This document shows positions 1-7,293 of a DNA stretch of 25,367 bases, one piece after another. How positions within the stretch are numbered: position 1 is the stretch's first letter; the number at the start of each line of letters is the position of its first letter. Origin of the DNA: CAYLRF01 sp964385995 (lineage in GTDB: Bacteria; Bacillota; Clostridia; Lachnospirales; Lachnospiraceae); the NCBI GenBank assembly GCA_964385995.1, contig CAYLRF010000021.1, positions 1 to 25,367 of the forward strand, read 5' to 3'. The notes below the pieces were generated by a model. The model did no database searches. It had not been told where the DNA came from and saw only the letters and a program-made list of their open reading frames with translations. A program made the position numbers and the translations under genes.

Positions 1-95
1 TTTGTCATACGCGCCGCGCCGTGAGCATGTATAAGGGAAGGGAGGCTTCGGCGTCGAATTCGACTGTCGCTCACAAACTAAAGCCCGCGTGATTA

Positions 96-839
96 TCACG
101 GTTCTCGGCTTTTCAAGATAGCTTCTGCGACGGCCATGTCTTCAGGTGTGGTTATTTTGATATTCTCATAAGATCCCATCACGAGGCGCACCGGCGCGTG
201 AAGCATTTTCCCGACCACAGTGGCGTCGTCAGTGTAAATTTTCGCTGAATCCTCATTTAACCCGAAGAAGGCGCGATATGACTCCGCCTCGCCCGCGACC
301 ATCCGGTAGGCTTCCTTTATCATTGACGTTTTAAAAACCTGCGGTGTCTGCATAATCCACACGTTTTCTCTCCGCAAATTTTCTCCGACAAAGCCTTCAT
401 CATCCGCGAGCTTTACGGTATCCTTACAGGGAACGGCGACGGCGCAGGCGCCATATCGCTCGGCCGCCTCATACGCTCTCTTAATTATATCCTCGCTTAC
501 GAGGGGCCTCGCGCCGTCATGTATAAAGACATATCCGTTATCCGGCGCCGAAAGCAGACCGTTATACACCGACTCAAGTCTTGTGGCGCCGCCGTCCGCG
601 ATACATCTTAATTTCGTAATGCCGTATCTCTCGGCGATATCGCGTGCGAAGCGGCTGCCCTCTCCCGGCTCAGCAACCAGTATGATACCGTCGATCTCAG
701 GCGAATCCTGAAATGCCTTCAGACTGTAGGAAAGAATTTCCCGCCCCGCGAGTTTTAAAAACTGCTTCGGGATATCGCCTCCCATACGTCTTCCGCGCCC
801 CGCCGCGACGATTACCGCGACGCGGGTATTATCTTTCAT
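96..839 (-). CDS. ispD: 2-C-methyl-D-erythritol 4-phosphate cytidylyltransferase
   Basis: IspD transfers CMP from CTP to methylerythritol phosphate in the non-mevalonate (MEP) isoprenoid pathway in the cytoplasm. The protein of about 247 residues opens with the nucleotide-binding signature VIVAAGRGRRMGG followed by PKQF. It also has the HDGARPLV segment, a TPQVFKT motif and a C-terminal KITTPEDMAVAEA, all typical of the family and at normal spacing. The start is uncertain. I chose the ATG giving MKDNTR, which fits family length, but its only Shine-Dalgarno-like stretch (AAAGGG) is about 13 bases away. In-frame ATGs at 860 and 869 lie inside a perfect 16-bp tandem repeat and have no ribosome binding site. 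It is the last gene of the minus-strand run, 68 bases after tsaD. A small inverted repeat (CGTGAT-A-ATCACG, 88-100) overlaps its stop codon. Confidence 0.93.
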   Translation of the reverse strand: MKDNTRVAVIVAAGRGRRMGGDIPKQFLKLAGREILSYSLKAFQDSPEIDGIILVAEPGEGSRFARDIAERYGITKLRCIADGGATRLESVYNGLLSAPDNGYVFIHDGARPLVSEDIIKRAYEAAERYGACAVAVPCKDTVKLADDEGFVGENLRRENVWIMQTPQVFKTSMIKEAYRMVAGEAESYRAFFGLNEDSAKIYTDDATVVGKMLHAPVRLVMGSYENIKITTPEDMAVAEAILKSREP

Positions 840-856
840 ATCCGCTGCAGACCCTT

Positions 857-888
857 TCATATATATCATACATCATATATATCATACA
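857..888. repeat. Perfect 16-bp tandem repeat, two copies
   Basis: TCATATATATCATACA occurs twice in a row (857-872 and 873-888) between tsaD and ispD. On the transcribed strand it creates two TATGAT hexamers and several extra ATG codons just before ispD. It could carry an internal promoter or simply be a recent slippage duplication. Confidence 0.9.
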
Positions 889-907
889 CTTTATCCGTAC
901 GCGCCTG

Positions 908-1942
908 TTACCTCTCCCCGAGTTTCAGACCGGGCACGGCGTTCAGATCCCATCCGTGCCGGGTTCCGTTTATATATTCATAATAAGCCGCGGCTCCTAT
1001 CATTGCCGCGTTGTCCGTGCAATATACGGGGGATGGGCAGTAAAGCGTAAGATGCGCCTTATCACAGGCTTCTTTAAGGCAGGAGCGAAGAGCGCTGTTT
1101 GCCGCAACACCCCCCGCCAAAGTTACCGCGGACAGACCGTACTCTTTCGCGGCCTCCACGGTATGACTTACCAGCACATCCGTCACGGCCTTTTGAAACG
1201 AAGCCGCCACGTCGGCGGTGTTTACGGTTTCTCCCTTCATGCGGGCGGCGTTAAGATAATTAAGCACGGAGGATTTTAAACCGCTGAAGCTGAAGTCGTA
1301 TGAGGAGCCGTCCACTCTGGCTCTCGGAAATGAAATCTTTTCGGCGTCGCCTTCCCTCGCGAGCTTATCTATCGCGGGCCCTCCGGGATATGAAAGTCCC
1401 AACGCTCTCGCCACTTTATCGAAAGCCTCGCCAGCGGCGTCGTCCCTCGTCCTTCCGAGCACCGTAAAGTCCGTATAATCATTTACCCGGACAAGATGCG
1501 TATGCCCTCCAGATACCACCAGACACATATAAGGCGGCTTTAGATCCTTATGCTCTATATAATTCGCCGCTATATGCCCTTCTATGTGATTCATACCGAC
1601 AAGAGGCAGTCCCCGGGCGTAGGCTATCGCCTTGGCCTCGGCCACTCCCACAAGGAGCGCTCCCACGAGTCCCGGCCCGTACGTCACGCCGACCGCGCTT
1701 ATCTTATCAAGCGTCATGCCCGCCTCAAAAAGCGCCTCGCTTATCACCGCGTCTATCCGCTCCAGATGATTGCGGGAAGCTATCTCCGGCACGACTCCGC
1801 CGTACAGTTTATGAATGTCCACCTGCGATGATATCACATTTGAAAGCGCCTCGCGCCCGTCTTTAACGACCGCCGCCGCCGTCTCATCGCACGACGTCTC
1901 TATCGCCAATATGTAAATGTCATCCCGTTTCGCGTCAGTCAT
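908..1942 (-). CDS. tsaD: tRNA N6-adenosine threonylcarbamoyltransferase TsaD
   Basis: TsaD transfers the threonylcarbamoyl group from threonylcarbamoyl-AMP to A37 of ANN-decoding tRNAs (t6A), acting with TsaB and TsaE. The 344-residue protein shows the ASKHA-fold features of the family: AIETSCDET near the N-terminus, PEIASRNH, TYGPGLVGALLVG around residues 88-100, the metal-binding NHIEGH (His119 and His123), VSGGHTHL, DDAAGEAFDKVAR and AGGVAANSALR. The ATG at 1942 is preferred over the one at 1948 because GAGAGG directly touches the upstream ATG but sits six bases before the downstream one. The gene lies 34 bases after rnz and is co-directional with tsaE, tsaB and rimI, the usual t6A partners. 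Confidence 0.97.
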   Translation of the reverse strand: MTDAKRDDIYILAIETSCDETAAAVVKDGREALSNVISSQVDIHKLYGGVVPEIASRNHLERIDAVISEALFEAGMTLDKISAVGVTYGPGLVGALLVGVAEAKAIAYARGLPLVGMNHIEGHIAANYIEHKDLKPPYMCLVVSGGHTHLVRVNDYTDFTVLGRTRDDAAGEAFDKVARALGLSYPGGPAIDKLAREGDAEKISFPRARVDGSSYDFSFSGLKSSVLNYLNAARMKGETVNTADVAASFQKAVTDVLVSHTVEAAKEYGLSAVTLAGGVAANSALRSCLKEACDKAHLTLYCPSPVYCTDNAAMIGAAAYYEYINGTRHGWDLNAVPGLKLGER

Positions 1943-1976
1943 CTTCATCCTCTCACGAACAGCGTTTCCCCCAAAA

Positions 1977-2888
1977 TCAGGAATCCTTAAAATCCAGCGT
2001 GACGCTCATCCTATCCTTCCCCGCCTTCGCCGCCGGGAAGATCCGTCTTACATCATCCATGTAATCTTCGGGCCTCGTAAGCGACGGGCTGTAGTGCGTG
2101 AGCCAAAGTTCATTTACGTCGGCCTGCCGCGCGAGTGAGGCCGCCTCATAAAAAGTCATGTGCTTGTATCTGGCCGCCTTCTCTTCCATATCCTTTTCCC
2201 CGTACATGCCCTCGCATATGAATAAGTCCGACCCGGAAGCGTTCTCGGCGATGGATTTGGCGGGTCTCGTATCCGTGCAGTAAGTCACCTTGATACCTTT
2301 GCGCGGGGGGCCAAGCACCATGTCGGGTGTGAAAACGCTTCCCCCCTCCCTGACCGTCTCGCCTTTTTGCAGACGTTTCCAGAGAGGAAGCGGTATCTCT
2401 TGCGCCTTTGCCCTGTCCGCGTCAAATTTCCCCGCCCTGTCGATCTCTATGCTGTATCCGTAGCAGGTGATATTGTGATGCACGCGAAACGCGCGAAGGC
2501 GATATCCGTTCATCTCAAAAGTCGCGCAGGGTCCGGTGATCTCCTCGAAACGAAGCCTAAAAGGAAGCTCCGGCGCTATGACACGAAGACAATTTACCAC
2601 ATTTTCAAGCCCCTTCGGCCCTATAAGCGTGAGGGGCTCTGTGCGGTCGGAATTTCCCATCGTAAGCAATAGTCCCGGAAGCCCGCTTATGTGATCCCCG
2701 TGATAATGTGTGAAACAGATGACGTCGATAGGCTTCGCGCTCCAGCCCTTCTGCCTGATCGCTATCTGCGTCCCCTCCCCGCAGTCGATAAGAAGACTGC
2801 TCCCGTTTAATCTCACCATCAGAGACGTCAGCCACCTGTACGGAAGAGGCATCATACCCCCGCTGCCCAAAAGACAAACATCCAGCAT
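1977..2888 (-). CDS. rnz: Ribonuclease Z (tRNA 3' endonuclease)
   Basis: RNase Z is a zinc metallo-beta-lactamase-fold endonuclease that cuts the 3' trailer from tRNA precursors. The 303 residues match the usual length of the short-form enzyme. The zinc motif HYHGDH sits at residues 61-66, followed by SGLPG. Further along are the conserved YCTDTRP segment, HMTFYEAA and LTHYSPS, which supply the remaining metal ligands. The start ATG has AAGGAG seven bases upstream. It lies 10 bases after rimI and ahead of tsaD, so it splits the normal tsaE-tsaB-rimI-tsaD order. The insertion is functionally coherent, since its neighbours also mature tRNA. Confidence 0.96.
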   Translation of the reverse strand: MLDVCLLGSGGMMPLPYRWLTSLMVRLNGSSLLIDCGEGTQIAIRQKGWSAKPIDVICFTHYHGDHISGLPGLLLTMGNSDRTEPLTLIGPKGLENVVNCLRVIAPELPFRLRFEEITGPCATFEMNGYRLRAFRVHHNITCYGYSIEIDRAGKFDADRAKAQEIPLPLWKRLQKGETVREGGSVFTPDMVLGPPRKGIKVTYCTDTRPAKSIAENASGSDLFICEGMYGEKDMEEKAARYKHMTFYEAASLARQADVNELWLTHYSPSLTRPEDYMDDVRRIFPAAKAGKDRMSVTLDFKDS

Positions 2889-2898
2889 AAAAAACTCC

Positions 2899-3372
2899 TT
2901 AAATCACGTTTACGATATCATACCGCATCAATACTGCATCCTCTTCGGGTTTCGCGTAAAATCCCTTCCGTCTTCCGACAGCCGTAAAACCGTTTGAAAG
3001 GTAAAACGCCCTCGCGGCCGCGTTGCTTTCCCTGACCTCGAGAAATACGCGCTTTACGTTCTTTTCCGCAAGAAGCTTTACGGCGCGGTTAAAAAGCGTT
3101 CGCCCGACGCCCTGCCTCCGGAAAAGTTCTTTCACCGCGAACCGCGCCATCTCCGCCTCGTCCGCGGCGAAATAAATCAGGCAATACCCGATAACGTGGC
3201 CTTTCTCTTTCGCGGAAAGAACCATGGCCCGCGGATCCTTCACGGCGTCGTAAACTGCCTTAAAGCTCCACGGATCGGCAAATATCCTTTTTTCAAGGGA
3301 GGCGATCTCATCCGCCTCACCCTCCGAGACGACAGGACCTGTCCAAACGTTCATACCTGTCCGACCGCTCAT
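2899..3372 (-). CDS. rimI: Ribosomal protein S18 alanine N-acetyltransferase family (RimI)
   Basis: This is a GNAT-fold N-acetyltransferase of 157 residues. The acetyl-CoA binding motif RRQGVGRTLF is at about residues 85-94, followed by the RimI-like FLEVRESNAAARAFYLSNGF segment and a C-terminal EEDAVLMRYD. RimI acetylates the N-terminal alanine of ribosomal protein S18. In Firmicutes the gene normally sits within the tsa cluster, as it does here. Its ATG overlaps the tsaB stop codon by four bases (ATGA), implying translational coupling. A GAGGCAGG stretch inside tsaB can serve as ribosome binding site. True substrates of Firmicute RimI proteins are less certain than for the Escherichia coli enzyme. 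Confidence 0.93.
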   Translation of the reverse strand: MSGRTGMNVWTGPVVSEGEADEIASLEKRIFADPWSFKAVYDAVKDPRAMVLSAKEKGHVIGYCLIYFAADEAEMARFAVKELFRRQGVGRTLFNRAVKLLAEKNVKRVFLEVRESNAAARAFYLSNGFTAVGRRKGFYAKPEEDAVLMRYDIVNVI

Positions 3373-4061
3373 ACAAAGGCCTGCCTCTTCGCCGAAGAGG
3401 GTCTTATGTAATCGAGCTTAAATTCGCATGACGGCACCGCCCGGCCCTCGGCGAAATACAGCATGCCGACCTTCCCCACCAAAGAGGCACGCTGCCTGTT
3501 TAAACCCGCGGGCGCGAAATCAAGCGGCACACGGATCTCATCTTTGATCTGCCCCGCGTAAGCGTCCGCCCCGTCGCCCAAGCATATCACGTTCCTGCCG
3601 GTGCCGTTTAATAACGCCGTCACTTCCCTAACCGGCGCCGCGTCCTGCCCGTGAATCACCGTAAGCTTACCGTCTGCAAACTCGTAAACACCGAAATACA
3701 CCTGCTCCCTTCTCGCGTCCATCATGGGACAGATAAGGCCCGCATATCCGTATAAATTATAAGCCATGGCTTCCAGCGTCGGCACCTGTATAAGCGGTTT
3801 ATTTAACGCGAGTCCCAGTCCCTTGGCCGTCGCCGCGCCTATGCGAAGCCCCGTAAACGATCCCGGCCCTTGCGAAACCGCTATGGCATCCGTCGACGAA
3901 AGGGGGGTCTCTGTCATTTTCAATATCTCGCAAATCATGGGAAGGAGCGTCTGCGAATGTGTTTTTTTATAATCGATCGTATACTCCGCCACGGTACGCC
4001 CCTCATCCATGACGGCCACCGAGGCGACAAGCCCCGAGGCATCCAGCGCCAAAATACGCAT
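3369..4061 (-). CDS. tsaB: t6A biosynthesis protein TsaB
   Basis: TsaB is the catalytically inactive ASKHA paralogue that dimerises with TsaD and is needed for t6A formation. The 230 residues start with MRILALDAS and carry the family signature GPGSFTGLRIG at residues 65-75, then KGLGLAL and CPMMDARREQVYFGVY. The length is normal. The start follows the tsaE stop by only three bases, with GGGAGAG as ribosome binding site within the tsaE end, so the two are almost certainly co-translated. The 3' end overlaps rimI by four bases. Confidence 0.96.
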   Translation of the reverse strand: MRILALDASGLVASVAVMDEGRTVAEYTIDYKKTHSQTLLPMICEILKMTETPLSSTDAIAVSQGPGSFTGLRIGAATAKGLGLALNKPLIQVPTLEAMAYNLYGYAGLICPMMDARREQVYFGVYEFADGKLTVIHGQDAAPVREVTALLNGTGRNVICLGDGADAYAGQIKDEIRVPLDFAPAGLNRQRASLVGKVGMLYFAEGRAVPSCEFKLDYIRPSSAKRQAFV

Positions 4062-4064
4062 CCT

Positions 4065-4523
4065 TTACTCTCCCTTCACGGCTATAGTGATCACCCGGCA
4101 GTTAAAACCCCGCTTAGGATCCGTCTTTATGTAAACATCCGTACGCTTCTTAGGTAAGAGGCTTCCGGCGCGTAGCGGCCATTCTATGAGGGCGACGCCG
4201 TCCGCGTACACATACTCGTCAAACCCGATCTCATCCATCTCGGACTCATCTTCCACGCGATATAAATCAAAATGATACAGTGTGAGCCGTCCGCCCTCAT
4301 ATACCTGCAATACCGTAAATGTGGGACTTGTAACCGGCTCCGTGATATTAAGGCCGCTCGCGAATCCCTGCGCGAATACCGTTTTGCCAGCCCCGAGTTC
4401 ACCGTAAAGCGCGTAAATCTCGCCGGAGGAGGCATTTTCCCCGAATCGCCTTCCGAGATCATAAGTCTCCTTCGCGCTGCGGGTCTCAAATACCGATGAT
4501 TCGCCGGATATTTTACCTGCCAT
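4065..4523 (-). CDS. tsaE: t6A biosynthesis ATPase TsaE
   Basis: TsaE is the small P-loop ATPase that drives turnover of the TsaB-TsaD complex. The 152-residue protein has Walker A GELGAGKT at residues 41-48, the diagnostic TSPTFTVLQVYEG stretch and LYHFDLYR, and an IEWP segment near the end. All are canonical. ATG 4523 is preceded by GAGGAAG. It begins the core tRNA-modification part of the operon, 17 bases after the YcxB-like gene, and is followed three bases later by tsaB. Confidence 0.97.
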   Translation of the reverse strand: MAGKISGESSVFETRSAKETYDLGRRFGENASSGEIYALYGELGAGKTVFAQGFASGLNITEPVTSPTFTVLQVYEGGRLTLYHFDLYRVEDESEMDEIGFDEYVYADGVALIEWPLRAGSLLPKKRTDVYIKTDPKRGFNCRVITIAVKGE

Positions 4524-4540
4524 GACTTCCTCTTTTTCGA

Positions 4541-5029
4541 CTATCTTATCTTAATTTTCTCTTTCGGAAGGGCGGCGCGGATAATTTCCCTTAACCTGCC
4601 GTAATTTTCCCCGATAGATTCTTTCGGCAATACGAACGCCCGCATACGGTTTAGATATATAATCACGCTCTTTCCCGTGCCGACGACTTTCATTATAGCG
4701 CTCCACGGCGTCGTCTCTTCCCGCTCGCCCTGACGCACGGTAATGCCCGCGTCGCTAATCTCATATTCCAAAGGCAGGGCGAACACTCTTTTTACCTGAG
4801 CTTTGGCCTTTCGCAGCAGACTTATAGGCATCGTAAGGAAGAGACCCGCGACGATAAGTAAAAGTATGCCCCCTCCGACATCGCCTCTCACGCAGTTTCC
4901 GATACCGAGCGCAAGAGCGACGACGGTAAAGATCGCGGACATTATGCCGCTCGGTCTGGAATACGTATGACGCAGCAAAAAATCAAACATTACCGAATCA
5001 GTCATCGTGACGGTTATTTTCACGGACAT
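4541..5029 (-). CDS. YcxB-like two-helix membrane protein
   Basis: This 162-residue protein has two predicted membrane helices (about residues 29-46 and 53-72). They are followed by a soluble C-terminal domain rich in beta strands (YEISDAGITVRQGEREETTPWSAI, then SVIIYLNRMRAFVLPK). This layout and the TTPWSAI...AFVLPK pattern resemble the YcxB-type C-terminal domain of uncharacterised Firmicute membrane proteins. No catalytic residues are evident and I assign no function. The start has GAGGAAG at good distance. It sits 33 bases after luxS and 17 bases before tsaE, so it is probably co-transcribed with both. Confidence 0.72.
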   Translation of the reverse strand: MSVKITVTMTDSVMFDFLLRHTYSRPSGIMSAIFTVVALALGIGNCVRGDVGGGILLLIVAGLFLTMPISLLRKAKAQVKRVFALPLEYEISDAGITVRQGEREETTPWSAIMKVVGTGKSVIIYLNRMRAFVLPKESIGENYGRLREIIRAALPKEKIKIR

Positions 5030-5062
5030 ATCTTCCTCTTTTCCCTCTTCTTTCTCTCTTCT

Positions 5063-5548
5063 TTAAGCGTTTCCGCCGCCCTGCCCCGGATACTCGAAAT
5101 TTCTGTCGTTTATAAGACTCTCCCGGTATTTCGCTATGTAATATTTCGCCATGGGGAGATTTTGCTCGGAATAATTTCCGCATTCCGCCGGCTTTGCCCC
5201 TGGTATGTCTCCCGTAAAAGAAATTATGAAATCGCACATGTCCGTTATCAGGTCACACACGTCTCCGGGCGAAAGATGCCCGAACATCACGAGATAAAAG
5301 CCCGTGCGGCACCCCATGGGCCCGAAATAGACGATATCATCCTTTCTCCCGCTGTTTCTCAGATACGTGGCTCCCAGATGCTCGATGGTATGTAACGCCG
5401 GCATGTCGATGACAGGCTCGCGGTTCGGCGCCGTCATCCTAAGGTCAAACGTGGTAACCTCTGCGTCGCCCTTTTTGTCTGTCCTTGAAACATAAAGGCC
5501 CGGCATGAGCCTTAAATGATCGACGGTGAAGCTTTCGATTTTTCTCAT
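5063..5548 (-). CDS. luxS: S-ribosylhomocysteine lyase LuxS
   Basis: LuxS cleaves S-ribosylhomocysteine to homocysteine and DPD, the precursor of autoinducer-2, in the activated methyl cycle. The protein has 161 residues. It shows the metal-binding HTIEH motif (typical HxxEH), GPMGCRTGFYL, and ECGNY supplying the catalytic-site cysteine region near the C-terminus. The start at 5548 is set by a strong AGAGGAAAG six bases or less upstream and gives the family N-terminus MRKIESFTVDH. The frame stays open a further 26 codons upstream, through a 63-bp-type repeat copy, to an ATG at 5626. It heads the t6A gene run and has a clear promoter. Confidence 0.95.
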   Translation of the reverse strand: MRKIESFTVDHLRLMPGLYVSRTDKKGDAEVTTFDLRMTAPNREPVIDMPALHTIEHLGATYLRNSGRKDDIVYFGPMGCRTGFYLVMFGHLSPGDVCDLITDMCDFIISFTGDIPGAKPAECGNYSEQNLPMAKYYIAKYRESLINDRNFEYPGQGGGNA

Positions 5549-5556
5549 ACTTTCCT

Positions 5557-5619
5557 CTTTTCCGACGCGCCAAGGCGCGTCATCAAGGTAGTTTTGGAAG
5601 TGTACTTTCAAACTTTCCC
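5557..5619 (-). repeat. Single copy of the 63-bp leader repeat, luxS leader
   Basis: This segment between the luxS -10 box and its ribosome binding site matches the four tandem units upstream of murB. Shared blocks on the coding strand include GGGAAAnTTTGAAAGTA, the core ACCTTGATG and CGCGTCGG. The distance from the end of the GTC block to the start codon is identical in luxS and murB. Aligned with the 5'-most murB unit there are no gaps and I count about 78% identity. Only in this copy does the 3' part form a strong hairpin (GACGCGC-CTTG-GCGCGTC on the coding strand). Confidence 0.88.
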
Positions 5620-5624
5620 GTGAC

Positions 5625-5654
5625 ATTATACTTTATTTTTGCGCCGTCGTTCAA
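5625..5654 (-). promoter_or_regulatory. Promoter of luxS and probably of the downstream t6A run
   Basis: On the minus strand TTGAAC (5649-5654) and a perfect TATAAT (5625-5630) are separated by 18 bases. Transcription would start near 5618, at the edge of the leader repeat, giving a leader of about 70 bases. No other good promoter was seen in the packed genes that follow. Confidence 0.7.
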
Positions 5655-5723
5655 CAGCTTTCACGCGATTGCCCCGAAGTCGCTGTGGCATTTTCACGCC
5701 GTTTGTTGTAAGATGAAGCCGTT

Positions 5724-5838
5724 CGGCGCGGCGCAAGATATAACGGGACAGTAAAAGCGTGACGCGGCGTGAATGTAACGGGACGCGTAAAAAGCATGTC
5801 GCGGCGTGAATGTAACGGGACACGTAAAAGCGTGACTC
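5724..5838 (+). repeat. About 36-bp imperfect tandem repeat, three copies, upstream of coaBC
   Basis: Three consecutive units read approximately GCGGCGTGAATGTAACGGGA followed by CACGTAAAAGCGTGAC. TAACGGGA occurs at 5741, 5776 and 5813, so the spacing is 35 and then 37. The spacing is not a multiple of three, so the open frame leading into coaBC is probably fortuitous. The block fills most of the gap between the luxS promoter and coaBC. Confidence 0.85.
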
Positions 5839-5894
5839 GCCGCGCAGGAGACAACGCGGGTCAAAGGATCGTATCGGCGGATAGGAGGAAGCGT

Positions 5895-7112
5895 ATGTTA
5901 AAAGGAAAAACCGTACTTCTCGGTGTATCGGGCAGCATAGCGGCGTACAAGGCGGCGGCGCTTGCGAGTATGCTGGTTCGTAAGGAATGTAACGTACACG
6001 TCATCATGACCGCGAACGCGGTGAATTTCATAAACCCCGTCACCTTCGAGACCCTGACAGGCAACCGCTGCATAACCGGTATGTTCGATCGCGATTTTAC
6101 GCACAATGTCGAGCATGTCGCGCTCGCCAAACAGGCCGACGCCGTCATAGTCGCTCCCGCCACCGCCGATGTCATCGCGAAAATGGCCTCCGGCATCGCC
6201 GATGACATGCTGACTACCACTATCCTTACCTGCGACTGTCCGAAGATAATAGCTCCCGCCATGAACACCGCGATGTACCGCAATGCCGCCACCGTGTCAA
6301 ATATCCAAAAACTCATCGACTACGGTTTCATCGTGATCGAAGCGGACAGCGGACATTTGGCGTGCGGCGATGACGGAGCGGGAAGGATGCCGGAGCCTGA
6401 CATACTGCTTGAATATGTGCTTCGATACGCGGCGTTTAAGCAGGATCTTGCCGGAATGCGGCTTCTCGTAACCGCGGGTCCCACGGCCGAGCCAATTGAC
6501 CCGGTACGCTTCATCACGAACCGCTCTACCGGGAAAATGGGTTACGCCATCGCGCGTCGCGCATCCATGCGCGGGGCGAAGGTGACGCTCATAACCGGTC
6601 CCGTAAACATAAAGCCGCCTCTGTTTGTCGAAAATGTCATAAAAGTAAATACCGCGAAAGAGATGTTTGACGCCGTCATGTCAAAGGCCGATGATAATAA
6701 TGTCTTCATAAAAGCTGCGGCCGTGGCGGACTATCGGCCGAAAGAGATATCCTCCGACAAGATCAAAAAGACAGATGAAGAGCTGAACCTCACTCTTACG
6801 CGCACCGACGACATATTGGCGGCTTTGGGAGAAATGAAAAAGGGCCGCGGCGATATGTTTCTCTGCGGATTTTCCATGGAGACAAAGGACGTGGAGGAAA
6901 ACGCCCGTAAGAAGATGCGGGAAAAAAATCTCGACATGACAGTCGCGAACAGTATCGCCGTGCCCGGCGCCGGATTCGCTTCCGATACCAATATAGTGAC
7001 GATAATAACAGGCGACAAAGAGGTCCGCCTGCCCCTCATGAGTAAGGATGATGTGGCGGATCGCATACTCGACGAGATCCTGCGGGTGGGGAAAACATGC
7101 AGAACGCTCTAA
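5895..7112 (+). CDS. coaBC: Bifunctional phosphopantothenoylcysteine decarboxylase / phosphopantothenate-cysteine ligase
   Basis: CoaBC carries out the second and third steps of coenzyme A synthesis: ligation of cysteine to phosphopantothenate, then FMN-dependent decarboxylation. In the 405-residue protein the CoaC half (about 1-185) shows GSIAAYKAA, the catalytic His in NVEHVALAK (His74), PAMN at 121-124 and the clamp cysteine in HLACGDDGAGRM (Cys157). The CoaB half shows VTAGPTAEPIDPVRFITN, RSTGKMGYAIA, KAAAVADYRP and a KIKK lysine motif. The start has AGGAGGAAG directly upstream. The frame extends further upstream but only through tandem repeats without homology. It is a lone plus-strand gene, divergent from luxS and convergent with exoA. 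Confidence 0.97.
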   Translation: MLKGKTVLLGVSGSIAAYKAAALASMLVRKECNVHVIMTANAVNFINPVTFETLTGNRCITGMFDRDFTHNVEHVALAKQADAVIVAPATADVIAKMASGIADDMLTTTILTCDCPKIIAPAMNTAMYRNAATVSNIQKLIDYGFIVIEADSGHLACGDDGAGRMPEPDILLEYVLRYAAFKQDLAGMRLLVTAGPTAEPIDPVRFITNRSTGKMGYAIARRASMRGAKVTLITGPVNIKPPLFVENVIKVNTAKEMFDAVMSKADDNNVFIKAAAVADYRPKEISSDKIKKTDEELNLTLTRTDDILAALGEMKKGRGDMFLCGFSMETKDVEENARKKMREKNLDMTVANSIAVPGAGFASDTNIVTIITGDKEVRLPLMSKDDVADRILDEILRVGKTCRTL

Positions 7113-7139
7113 TCGTTCTAATCCTCCGCCATGTTTTTT
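7092..7139 (+). terminator. Probable terminator of coaBC
   Basis: AAAACATG (7092-7099) can pair with CATGTTTT (7130-7137). The stem encloses a perfect six-base hairpin AGAACG/CGTTCT (7101-7119), and a run of T residues follows. The structure overlaps the last codons of coaBC. Confidence 0.6.
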
Positions 7140-7151
7140 GATTTGACGAAA

Positions 7152-7275
7152 ACGCCGGTGTCTGTGATACACAAATATTAAATACGGGTACACAGGGTGA
7201 TTGATTCCCGTATCGGGGCGGCGACGGCGCCTGCGAGGCACAAATATTAGACACGGGGACACGGTTTTGATCGTA
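7152..7275. repeat. Two degenerate copies of a 69-bp unit between coaBC and exoA
   Basis: CACAAATATTA occurs at 7170 and 7239, exactly 69 bases apart. About 50 bases around each copy are similar (for example CGGTGTCTGTG against CGGCGCCTGCG, and ATACGGGTACACAGG against ACACGGGGACACGGT). The rest of the 180-base gap shows no gene. Confidence 0.75.
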
Positions 7276-7293
7276 AGGGCCGGACTGCGCGAT

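Noticed and set aside
5549..5626. N-terminal extension of LuxS starting at the ATG at 5626
   Set aside because: That ATG overlaps the -10 box. The downstream ATG has a strong ribosome binding site and gives the family N-terminus, so the shorter protein is preferred.
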